NCBI RefSeq assembly: GCF_001720165.1
Contig: NZ_MCRI01000001.1
Coordinates: forward strand, 248,001 to 312,000
Reading direction: 5' to 3'
Length of the DNA stretch: 64,000 bases
Source of the DNA: Methylophaga muralis
GTDB lineage: Bacteria; Pseudomonadota; Gammaproteobacteria; Nitrosococcales; Methylophagaceae
Shown here: piece by piece, positions 55,562 to 64,000 of the stretch
Position numbering within the stretch: position 1 is the first letter of the stretch
How the letters are laid out: every line of letters begins with the position of its first letter
The notes under the pieces: generated by a model
What the model saw: the letters and a program-made list of their open reading frames with translations, nothing else
What the model was told of the DNA's origin: nothing
Databases searched by the model: none
Position numbers and translations under genes: made by a program

Positions 55562-56155
55562 TTACAACGCACCTTTAGTGGATGGCAATTGTTGTAATGC
55601 GCGCTCATCCAAGGTAACGGCCATACGTAATGCCCGTCCAAACGCTTTAAAGATGGTTTCAGCGATATGGTGCGCGTTACGACCTTTAAGGTTATCGATA
55701 TGCAGCGTAATGCCAGCATGGTTGACTAGGCCCTGAAAGAACTCATAAAACAGATCAACGTCAAAATCACCAATTTTGTCGCGGGTAAAGGTCACGTCAA
55801 ACTCAAAGCCTGGACGGCCGGACAAGTCCAATACCACCCGTGATAAAGCTTCATCCAGCGGCACATAGGAATGACCGTAACGAATAACGCCTTTCTTGTC
55901 GCCAAGAGCTTGTTTTAATGCTTGACCGATAGTGATGCCGACATCTTCAACGGTGTGATGAGCATCAATATGCAGATCACCATTTGCTTTGATTTGTAGA
56001 TCAAATAAGCCGTGTCGGGCAATTTGTTCCAACATGTGATCGAGGAATGGCACACCGGTTTCGGATTGAAATTTTCCGCTGCCATCCAGATTGATGGAAA
56101 CTTCAATTTGTGTTTCGAGCGTGTTACGCGCAACAGTGGCGCTACGAGCGGTCAT
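55562..56155 (-). CDS. hisB: Imidazoleglycerol-phosphate dehydratase
   Basis: A 197-residue monofunctional IGPD without the histidinol-phosphatase domain found in enteric HisB. The metal motifs HHTVEDVGI and [15 protein letters not shown] are intact, and [12 protein letters not shown] lies near residue 35. It is the first gene of the hisBHAFIE-hinT-tatABC run; hisG, hisD and hisC are not in the window. It is divergent from fnr across 67 bp containing a dyad. Confidence 0.97.
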   Translation of the reverse strand: MTARSATVARNTLETQIEVSINLDGSGKFQSETGVPFLDHMLEQIARHGLFDLQIKANGDLHIDAHHTVEDVGITIGQALKQALGDKKGVIRYGHSYVPLDEALSRVVLDLSGRPGFEFDVTFTRDKIGDFDVDLFYEFFQGLVNHAGITLHIDNLKGRNAHHIAETIFKAFGRALRMAVTLDERALQQLPSTKGAL

Positions 56156-56169
56156 TTGCTTTCCTGAAA

Positions 56170-56202
56170 ACTGAAATAAAAACAGATAATAACTGTTTCA
56201 GT
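56170..56202. repeat. Dyad between hisB and fnr
   Basis: ACTGAAA (56170-56176) and TTTCAGT (56196-56202) pair, with inner AACAG/CTGTT arms. It sits in the shared promoter gap and could regulate either gene. It does not match an FNR box. Confidence 0.35.
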
Positions 56203-56222
56203 GCAGGGTTTGAAGCGTTATC

Positions 56223-57002
56223 ATGGTCAGTGACTTTTTTATGGATAATAAAATGACACAAGCCCAGATGATAACACCGTTGTTTCAGGACCTTGCAAAG
56301 GTTGAACATCATCATCAGTTAGCCTGTCAGTCATGTGCTTTATACCGACTATGCCTGCCTTTAGGTCTGCATCGGGATGACTTATCCAAGCTGGATGAAA
56401 TCATCAAACGCAGTGCCGGTTTTAAACGCCATCAAATTCTGTTTGAGCCAGCCTCAACCTTCAAGACCATTTTTGTAGTGCGGTCTGGTTCGTTCAAAAC
56501 TACTATTTCAGCGGCAGATGGTCGTGAACAAGTCACTAGCTTCTATTTCCCCGGTGAGTTTATTGGGATGGATGCCATTTATCAACAGCGCTATTTATCG
56601 ACAGCTCGTGCACTTGAAGCCAGTAGTGTTTGCGAATTACCTTATGAGCGTTTGCAGGAATTCAGTGCCACGATTCCGGAGTTACAAAATCAGTTGATGA
56701 CCCGGTTGAGCAAAGAGTTGTCCGCAGATAAAAATTTGTTACTTTCTTTGGGTAAAAAAACCGCCCAGGAAAAATTGATTAGTTTTCTGTTGTCACTTTC
56801 TCAACGTTTCAGCGAGCGCGGTTATTCGGCAATGTCATTTCAATTGACGATGTCGCGAGGTGATATCGCGAATCATCTGGGCCTAGCAATCGAAACGGTC
56901 AGTCGTTTATTTACACAGTTGCAAGAGCAGCAGTTATTAACAACGCAAGGTAAAGAGGTCACGCTGCTCGACCTTGCGGCATTAAAACAACATTGCGGAT
57001 AA
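56223..57002 (+). CDS. fnr: FNR-type oxygen-sensing regulator
   Basis: A 259-residue Crp/Fnr regulator. Cysteines 35, 38 and 44 (ACQSCALYRLCLPLG) and central Cys137 (SSVCELP) match the four ligands of the oxygen-labile [4Fe-4S] cluster of E. coli FNR. The cyclic-nucleotide-like domain (about 60-165) and HTH (RGDIANHLGLAIETVSRLF) are well conserved. Alternative starts at 56241 and 56253 would shorten the N-terminus without losing cysteines. It should bind TTGAT-N4-ATCAA sites without oxygen. Such a site lies right downstream, ahead of ompW. Confidence 0.95.
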   Translation: MVSDFFMDNKMTQAQMITPLFQDLAKVEHHHQLACQSCALYRLCLPLGLHRDDLSKLDEIIKRSAGFKRHQILFEPASTFKTIFVVRSGSFKTTISAADGREQVTSFYFPGEFIGMDAIYQQRYLSTARALEASSVCELPYERLQEFSATIPELQNQLMTRLSKELSADKNLLLSLGKKTAQEKLISFLLSLSQRFSERGYSAMSFQLTMSRGDIANHLGLAIETVSRLFTQLQEQQLLTTQGKEVTLLDLAALKQHCG

Positions 57003-57029
57003 AATCGTAGTGCTTTAGCAACATTTTTA

Positions 57030-57070
57030 TTGACCTGGATCAATGTCTTAATCCAGGTACTCCGTATGAT
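57030..57070 (+). promoter_or_regulatory. FNR box and -10 element of ompW
   Basis: TTGAC-CTGG-ATCAA at 57030-57043 matches the FNR consensus with one mismatch. TATGAT at 57065-57070 is a plausible -10, placing the site centre about 41 bp upstream of a start near 57077, the class II activation position. ompW is FNR-activated in E. coli. Confidence 0.75.
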
Positions 57071-57112
57071 CTGAAACTGTGCATTACATCAGAACATTAT
57101 CGGAGTCACATT

Positions 57113-57808
57113 ATGAAAAAAATTCCCCTGATTTCCTCAATCTTGTTGGCCGCTGGTCTGGCCAGCCCTATTTCTACAGTTATGGCTTATGAGGCTGGTG
57201 ACTGGTTGATTCGGGGGCGTATTATTAATGTTAATCCGAATGACAGCAGTGGTACCTTATGGACAGAAGCTGCAGGTAATTTAGGTAAAGGCGTGACGGT
57301 TGATAATGATACTGTGCCAGAGCTGGATATTACTTACATGATAACCCGTAACTGGGGTCTTGAATTAATCCTCGGTTATTCAGAGCATACTGTTAGTACA
57401 CATAAATCTGCAGGTGGCGTGGTTAGTACTCTTGGATCGAGAGATGTTATTGATACCAAAGTTTTGCCACCCACACTGACTCTTCAGTATCACTTCTTAC
57501 CGGATTCTAATATTCGTCCTTACGTTGGAGCTGGTATCAATTACACTTACTTCTTCGATGAAAAAGTGCCGAGCAATTCAGGTGTTGCCAACTCAGGCGA
57601 CAAAGTTAAGTTAGAAAGCTCATGGGGTTGGGCGGCTCAGGCTGGTGTGGATATTGCTATTAACCAAGACTGGTTCGTCAATCTTGATATTAAATATCTG
57701 GATATTGATACAACAGCACGCTTTAAAAATACTGCGGTTGGTTCAGCCAAAATTAACGCAGATATTAATCCGTTTGTTTATGGTATCGGTATCGGCCGTC
57801 GCTTTTAA
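57113..57808 (+). CDS. ompW: OmpW family outer-membrane protein
   Basis: A 231-residue protein with a 25-residue signal peptide (ending VMA) and an eight-stranded barrel. Family features are AGDWLIRGRIINVNPND near the N-terminus, LPPTLTLQYHFLPDSNIRPYVGAGINYTYF (core RPYVGAGINYTYF) and the C-terminal FVYGIGIGRRF. OmpW proteins admit small hydrophobic compounds. A strong GGAG ribosome site and the FNR-type promoter precede it; a terminator follows. Confidence 0.95.
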   Translation: MKKIPLISSILLAAGLASPISTVMAYEAGDWLIRGRIINVNPNDSSGTLWTEAAGNLGKGVTVDNDTVPELDITYMITRNWGLELILGYSEHTVSTHKSAGGVVSTLGSRDVIDTKVLPPTLTLQYHFLPDSNIRPYVGAGINYTYFFDEKVPSNSGVANSGDKVKLESSWGWAAQAGVDIAINQDWFVNLDIKYLDIDTTARFKNTAVGSAKINADINPFVYGIGIGRRF

Positions 57809-57831
57809 GCTTCTCTGTCACTTGCTTGACC

Positions 57832-57860
57832 AAAAAGCCCTCCTCAAAGAGGGCTTTTTT
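57832..57860 (+). terminator. Terminator of ompW
   Basis: Stem AAGCCCTC / GAGGGCTT with loop CTCAAA, A-run before and T-run after, 24 bp past the ompW stop. The symmetry of the flanks means it may also end the convergent murJ transcript. Confidence 0.9.
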
Positions 57861-59403
57861 ATGACTGGGAATGTGGCTTAATTAAGGTCTTTAGCCTGAC
57901 TCCGCAAAGTGTTAGAACAGCAAAATAGATGATTGCTGAGATTGTAATCAGTCCCATTAAGATCCCAAAACGATGCCAGCCATCCCAGCTTATCCACTCA
58001 CTATTTGCCGGTGTTAGCCACATTAGGACTAAGACAAGAGATGCATTGGCCAAAAACGTACGAATAAAGAATATTCCCCAGCCAGCGATAGGTTCATAAA
58101 CAGCTTTTTTGCGTAAGGTGTAATACAACAGTCCGGCATTGAGCATGGCCGATAATGCGGTGGCTAAGGCCAGCCCGACATGGGCCAGGTAAATCATAAG
58201 AATAATATTCAGTACCATATTGCTGACCATGGCAATAATGCCGATTTTGACAGGTGTTTTAGTGTCCTGACGGGCGTAAAAGCCCGGAGCGAGCACCTTG
58301 ATGAAAATAAACGGCAATAGACCCAATCCATAAGCCATTAAGCTTAAAGAAGCCTGGTGGGCATCATAAGGCGTGAATTCGCCATATTGAAATAACGTCA
58401 ATAACAGCGGTTCAGCCAGAATAATCAAACCGATAGCTGCTGGCGTGCCGATTAAAAATACCCAACGTAAAGCCCAGTCAATTGTGTGGGAAAACTCCTG
58501 CATCGAAGCGGTAGCATGTTTTTTGGAAAGGTTAGGTAAGATCACAGTCGCCAGTGCTATCCCCAATATGCCTAATGGAAATTCCACTAAACGGTCGGAA
58601 TAATACAACCACGAAATACTACCGGTAATAAGAAAGGAAGCCAGTAATGTATCGAGTAACAAATTAATTTGTGAAACAGAAACCCCAAACATAGCCGGGA
58701 TCATCAACTTCAAGATTTTTTGTACGCCCTCGTCTTTCCATCCCCAGCGAGGTTTCGGTAAGCTACCTATTTTCATTAAAAACGGCATTTGAAATAGTAA
58801 TTGCACTACACCGCCAATAAATACACCCCAAGCTAAAGCTTTTACCGGTTCGTCTAAATGCGGCGCTAACCATAACGCACAGCTAATCATCGAAATATTC
58901 AAAAATACCGGGGTAAATGCCGGTACGGCAAATTTGCCAAAGCTATTCAGAATTGAGCTGGCTAAAGCGGTAAGCGAAACAAAGAGAATATAAGGGAAAG
59001 TGATTCTTAATAGCTCTCCTGCCAACTGCAGCTTTTCAGGCTGATCCATAAAGCCCGGAGCAAAAATAACAATTAAAATGGGTGCAGCGATGACCCCGAT
59101 GGCGGTGATGAAAAATAAAATGCCTGCCAAAGTACCGCTGGTTGCTGCGATAAGCTGCTGCAGATCTCGATCTCCCTTCTCTCGGTACTCAGCTAAAACG
59201 GGAATAAATGCTTGGGAAAAGGCTCCTTCTGCAAACAAACGCCTTAGGAAATTGGGAATTTTAAAAGCTACAAAAAAAACGTCGGAACCCATGCCCGCCC
59301 CTAAAAATCGGGCAATAACAATATCTCGAACAAATCCCATTATTCGGGATAAAAAAGTCATCAAACTTACAACGAGAGTAGACTTAAGCAATTTTTCTTT
59401 CAT
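57859..59403 (-). CDS. murJ: Lipid II flippase
   Basis: A 514-residue membrane protein with about 14 helices, the MurJ/MviN flippase that moves the peptidoglycan precursor across the inner membrane. The N-terminal LMTFLSRIMGFVRDIVIARFLGAG (core SRIMGFVRDIVIARF) is the family signature, along with RRLFAEGAFSQAFIPVL. It is convergent with ompW and divergent from the thioredoxin-like gene (53-bp gap). Confidence 0.96.
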   Translation of the reverse strand: MKEKLLKSTLVVSLMTFLSRIMGFVRDIVIARFLGAGMGSDVFFVAFKIPNFLRRLFAEGAFSQAFIPVLAEYREKGDRDLQQLIAATSGTLAGILFFITAIGVIAAPILIVIFAPGFMDQPEKLQLAGELLRITFPYILFVSLTALASSILNSFGKFAVPAFTPVFLNISMISCALWLAPHLDEPVKALAWGVFIGGVVQLLFQMPFLMKIGSLPKPRWGWKDEGVQKILKLMIPAMFGVSVSQINLLLDTLLASFLITGSISWLYYSDRLVEFPLGILGIALATVILPNLSKKHATASMQEFSHTIDWALRWVFLIGTPAAIGLIILAEPLLLTLFQYGEFTPYDAHQASLSLMAYGLGLLPFIFIKVLAPGFYARQDTKTPVKIGIIAMVSNMVLNIILMIYLAHVGLALATALSAMLNAGLLYYTLRKKAVYEPIAGWGIFFIRTFLANASLVLVLMWLTPANSEWISWDGWHRFGILMGLITISAIIYFAVLTLCGVRLKTLIKPHSQS

Positions 59404-59456
59404 GGTCGCTTATTGTTTAGTGGGTAAGCCTGCCAGCGTTTTGCGGAGGAGCAACG

Positions 59457-60083
59457 ATGCAGAATATGTTTAAAAATGTTCATTCTAAGCGTTTTTTGCT
59501 GACATATCTTGGCTTGGTTGCTTTATTACTGCTGTTTTTTTTATCGATGAGTCAGGAACAACAACCGTTTGAATCGCCAGCAGAACCCGGTGCAATGCTA
59601 ACGATGTTTGAGCCCAATCTGGAAATCCCGCAGTTTCTTGCTCATAACGCTGATAACTCGGTCTTTACCAATGATGCTTTGGTCGGAAAATGGAGCTTTA
59701 TTTTCTTTACCTCAGCTGATTGCTACGATTGTGAAGCCATTTTTAAAGTCTTGGCTAATCTAAAAGCCGGGCTGGCAAATCGTGCTGTGCAAATCGTGCT
59801 GGTTGATAGATCAGGCCAACAAGCATCTGAATTATTGGCGGTTAGCCAATCTCATGATCTGAATGCACAGGTCATTACTGTTGCTGCTGCCGCAACCGAT
59901 AAAAATTCGTTGCCGGCTTTTTTCACCAGAAGTCGAGCTTTTGCCCATCAAGATCTAGGTTATGCCGTTTTTTTGGTTAATCCAAAAGCTAAGCTGACTG
60001 CCCGATTCCAGGCTCCGTTCACCTCGGTATTGATTAGGCAAAGTTTTATTCAAATTCGTGCTGAATACGCGAGCAAAGGTTAG
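59457..60083 (+). CDS. Membrane-anchored thioredoxin-fold protein (CYDC)
   Basis: A 208-residue protein with one N-terminal membrane helix (about 12-30) and a periplasmic thioredoxin/Sco-like domain. The segment GKWSFIFFTSADCYDCEAIFK places a CxxC (CYDC) at the expected active-site position. SCO proteins have CxxxC and a distal His ligand, which I do not see, so a thiol-disulfide role is likelier than copper delivery. A strong GGAGGAG ribosome site supports the 59457 start. It overlaps oxyR tail to tail by 4 bases. Confidence 0.75.
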   Translation: MQNMFKNVHSKRFLLTYLGLVALLLLFFLSMSQEQQPFESPAEPGAMLTMFEPNLEIPQFLAHNADNSVFTNDALVGKWSFIFFTSADCYDCEAIFKVLANLKAGLANRAVQIVLVDRSGQQASELLAVSQSHDLNAQVITVAAAATDKNSLPAFFTRSRAFAHQDLGYAVFLVNPKAKLTARFQAPFTSVLIRQSFIQIRAEYASKG

Positions 60084-60988
60084 AGGCTTTCTTCCATTGC
60101 AGCAGTGAAGCTGGATGATAATTGTTCCAAAGTACTGGTTCTTCGGAAACTGGGGCGCCAGACCAAGCCAATCTCGCGTTTTGCCAGACTGTCTCGTTTT
60201 AAAGGGCGAAGGCAAATATCTGCATGTCTTACCATATCCGAGTTAATGGCCATATGCGGTATCAAGGTAATGCCTAGACCACTGGCGACCATTTCTATTA
60301 AGGTATAAAGGCTTGTGGCCTGAACACTTCGTCGTTGTGCAGATGCCGGTAGTTGGCATGCACTGATAGCATGTTCACGCATACAATGGCCTTCTGCCAG
60401 CAGTAATAATTCATTTATCGGTAACTGATGTGGTTGAATGTATTCATTGCCGCATAGTGCGTGATCCTTAGGCAGGGCAACCCAAAAAGGCTCTTCAGCG
60501 ATAACGCGATAATTCAGATTTCGTGTATTGAATGGAAAGGCTAAAATCGCAACATCAATATCACCATTTTCAACCTGTACTAACAATCTTTCAGACTGAT
60601 CTTCAATCAGAAGCAGCTCTAATTGCGGTAGCTGCTTACGAATACGTGGTAGAACACGTGGCAACAAAAAAGGACTTATGGTTGGGATAACACCAATCCT
60701 AATTCTGCCAGCTAATGGGTTTTTTTCGGCTTGTGCCAAATCAACTAAATCATCACTTAATGACAATATTTGTCGCGCTCTTTCCGCAACCTCCTCACCG
60801 ATAGGCGTGGTGAGCACTTTTCGATTAGTGCGTTCTAATAACCCTACTTCTAATAAGTCTTCTAAGTCTTGTATCCCTGCACTTAATGTTGATTGGGTCA
60901 CATGGCATTTTTCTGCCGCACGACCGAAATGTTTCTCTTCGATCACTGCAGTGAGATATTGAAGTTGGCGTAAGGTAGGAAGTCTCAT
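60080..60988 (-). CDS. oxyR: OxyR-type hydrogen peroxide regulator
   Basis: A 302-residue LysR regulator. The ATG at 60988 begins the conserved MRLPTLRQLQYL; a GTG at 61003 is the longer option. The N-terminal HTH (HFGRAAEKCHVTQSTLSAGIQDLE, core AAEKCHVTQSTLSAG) is typical. The redox pair is intact: GHCMREHAISAC has the two cysteines nine positions apart, as Cys199 and Cys208 in E. coli OxyR. It is divergent from rubredoxin over 140 bp that likely contain its operators. Confidence 0.94.
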   Translation of the reverse strand: MRLPTLRQLQYLTAVIEEKHFGRAAEKCHVTQSTLSAGIQDLEDLLEVGLLERTNRKVLTTPIGEEVAERARQILSLSDDLVDLAQAEKNPLAGRIRIGVIPTISPFLLPRVLPRIRKQLPQLELLLIEDQSERLLVQVENGDIDVAILAFPFNTRNLNYRVIAEEPFWVALPKDHALCGNEYIQPHQLPINELLLLAEGHCMREHAISACQLPASAQRRSVQATSLYTLIEMVASGLGITLIPHMAINSDMVRHADICLRPLKRDSLAKREIGLVWRPSFRRTSTLEQLSSSFTAAMEESL

Positions 60989-61128
60989 AATCGATTTAAC
61001 CACTTATTTATATAAAAATGATTTGCTCGCTGTAATTTAGCATAGTTTAAACAACAATTCCTGAGCCAACTAAAAAGCAGTTTGATGTAAGATGTACAAA
61101 TAATTTTAAACGGTTGGCTGGAGATACA

Positions 61129-61296
61129 ATGCGTAAGTGGCAATGTTTGGTGTGTGGGTTTATCTATGACGAAGCCAAAGGTTTACCTGAAGAAGGAATT
61201 CCGGCGGGCACCTCATGGGATGATATTCCGGATGATTGGGAATGCCCAGAATGTGGTGTAGGTAAAGAAGATTTTGAGATGCTTGAAATCGAATAA
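61129..61296 (+). CDS. Rubredoxin
   Basis: A 55-residue iron protein. The two Cys pairs CLVCG and CPECG bind a single iron, and the [23 protein letters not shown] core is typical of RubA-type rubredoxins. GGAG sits 5 bases before the ATG. It carries electrons between reductases and oxygenases or detoxifying enzymes; no reductase is adjacent. It is divergent from oxyR, so oxidative-stress induction is plausible. Confidence 0.96.
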   Translation: MRKWQCLVCGFIYDEAKGLPEEGIPAGTSWDDIPDDWECPECGVGKEDFEMLEIE

Positions 61297-61429
61297 CAAA
61301 CATCTTGATTGAGCGTGAGTGATTACAGATTCTGATCTTGCTTGTAGCAGCAGGTTGTCGGAACTGTATATGTATATCCTCTCTCTTTAAAGCCAAATCA
61401 TAAAACGAACAACTCTTATTGTTATTTAA

Positions 61430-62506
61430 GTGATTACCGAAATCTCCCTTTCCCAGTTTCGAAATATCCAGAAGTCAGTTTTTTATCCTGCCTCAGGAAT
61501 AAATTTATTGATTGGCGAAAATGGTTCCGGTAAGACCAGTGTTTTGGAAGCGGTTTATTTACTGGCTATGGGACGCTCGTTCCGAACACGAAATTTAAAG
61601 CATGTCATTCAAACTGACGAAAAACAGACGCAGATTTTTGCCAGAATTCACCCTGGCATTCCAGTAGGGATGCAAATTTCTTCAATACTTGGAACACAAA
61701 TTCGTTTAAACAATGCGCCACTGAAAAAACTTTCAGACTTAGCCAGTCATCTCCCGCTTCAATACATACCAGCAAATTGTCACCAGTTTTTTGATCTTGG
61801 TCCAGGCTTTCGGCGAAAAGTTATCGACTGGGGATTGTTTCACGTGGAACAAGAGTTCATGTTTCATTGGCAGGCATATAAAAAAATACTCTCTCAACGT
61901 AATGCGGCTTTGCGTAATTCAAAACCAATCAATGAAGTCAGACTATGGGATTCGTCGCTTATTGAGCACGGATTGAAAATAACTCTCTATCGTGATGACT
62001 ATTTAACAACGTTATTAGCTGAGTTTATTAAGTGGTTTAACTTGCTTTGCGCTGAGTATAGCAATGCAAAATATGAGATACGTTACTCGACAGGCTGGCC
62101 AAAAGATTCACAGTTCGCGGATGTTTTACATTCAACTATTTCAAGGGATACAGCTCTTGGCTATACACGATCCGGACCCCATGCAGCTGATTGGTCCATC
62201 AAAATAAATGGACAGGATCCAGCAGAGATGTGTTCACGTGGACAGCAGAAGATGTTTTTTTTAGCGATCAGCCTAGCTCAAATCTCCTTGCTGCGAGAGA
62301 AAACCCAACAAAAAAGTGTATTGTTAATAGATGATATAAGTTCAGAACTTGATGCTGAACACCAAGTATTGGCCATGAAAAGCATTAAGCGTTTAGGTAT
62401 ACAATCATTCATTACAACAACAAATCCAGAGCTTAATCGCTCAATAAATATCAATAAAAAAGACATAATGTTCCACGTGAAACGTGGTGAAATCAGCCAA
62501 GCATAG
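61430..62506 (+). CDS. recF: DNA replication and repair protein RecF
   Basis: A 358-residue SMC-like ATPase that helps load RecA at gaps. Walker A GENGSGKT is at 29-36; the ABC-type signature and Walker B appear as CSRGQQKMFFLAISLAQI (core CSRGQQK) and VLLIDDISSELD. The start is a GTG. Upstream is rubredoxin rather than dnaN, which breaks the usual dnaA-dnaN-recF-gyrB order. gyrB follows after 75 bp. Confidence 0.96.
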   Translation: MITEISLSQFRNIQKSVFYPASGINLLIGENGSGKTSVLEAVYLLAMGRSFRTRNLKHVIQTDEKQTQIFARIHPGIPVGMQISSILGTQIRLNNAPLKKLSDLASHLPLQYIPANCHQFFDLGPGFRRKVIDWGLFHVEQEFMFHWQAYKKILSQRNAALRNSKPINEVRLWDSSLIEHGLKITLYRDDYLTTLLAEFIKWFNLLCAEYSNAKYEIRYSTGWPKDSQFADVLHSTISRDTALGYTRSGPHAADWSIKINGQDPAEMCSRGQQKMFFLAISLAQISLLREKTQQKSVLLIDDISSELDAEHQVLAMKSIKRLGIQSFITTTNPELNRSININKKDIMFHVKRGEISQA

Positions 62507-62578
62507 TCGAGCTGTCAACCGGCATCGATACATAGTAGAATGAACGATTGTGCATTGCCTTGCAGTAAAATGGATTAA

Positions 62579-64000
<1,422 letters not shown>

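Noticed and set aside
61297-61429. oriC upstream of recF.
   Set aside because: No DnaA-box consensus is visible in the 133-bp gap before recF.

Overview
The window reads as a chromosomal segment of a methylotrophic gammaproteobacterium, most likely Methylophaga or a close relative. The main evidence is a complete fhcCDAB cluster (33183-37848) for tetrahydromethanopterin-linked formaldehyde oxidation, next to a class I fructose-1,6-bisphosphatase. Gammaproteobacterial blocks support this: def-fmt-rsmB-DUF4390-ntrY-ntrX-trkA, yqgE-ruvX-pyrR-pyrB-pyrC', hisBHAFIE-hinT-tatABC, an FNR with its cysteine cluster, and OxyR. The genus is inferred from gene content and moderate-to-low GC, not from a search. 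I see no insertion sequence, prophage or CRISPR array.

Layout. 1-955: partial LysM gene divergent from a small cytochrome c. 1.3-9.4 kb: translation start and rRNA modification genes, then an NtrY/NtrX-like two-component pair and TrkA. 9.4-14.1 kb: YqgE, RuvX and pyrimidine genes, including a dihydroorotase homologue without its metal-binding histidines, followed by a small lipoprotein and a HAD protein. 14.2-18.4 kb: a two-gene RND efflux system, then tRNA-Asp. 18.7-24.3 kb: an accessory copper/TonB-type region with two paralogous cupredoxins (one on a long membrane-anchored stalk), a TonB-dependent receptor, a small helical periplasmic protein and a frameshifted mgtC-like gene. 24.3-31.9 kb: an AI-2E-type permease, a second RND pair, a lipocalin, a MAPEG protein and a dienelactone hydrolase. 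32-37.8 kb: fbp and fhc. 37.9-44.5 kb: SPOR protein, argS, priA and a Na/Pi cotransporter. 44.5-50.2 kb: folA and a solute-binding lipoprotein linked to a five-PAS GGDEF-EAL protein. 50.4-56.2 kb: a pentapeptide protein, then tat and his genes. 56.2-61.3 kb: fnr, ompW with an FNR-type site, murJ, a thioredoxin-fold protein, oxyR and rubredoxin. 61.4-64 kb: recF and the start of gyrB.

The points most worth following are these. An AT-rich gap between priA and the Na/Pi gene holds three perfect DnaA boxes plus weaker ones, and looks like an origin or DnaA-binding locus. The NtrX-like regulator has lost GAFTGA and has a degraded Walker B. The stalked cupredoxin and its smaller paralogue flank a TonB receptor, and two AGGAA-N3-TTCCT palindromes occur in the same region. 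A periplasmic binding protein gene sits 3 bp from a c-di-GMP enzyme gene with no transporter genes beside it. recF-gyrB is present without dnaA-dnaN directly upstream.
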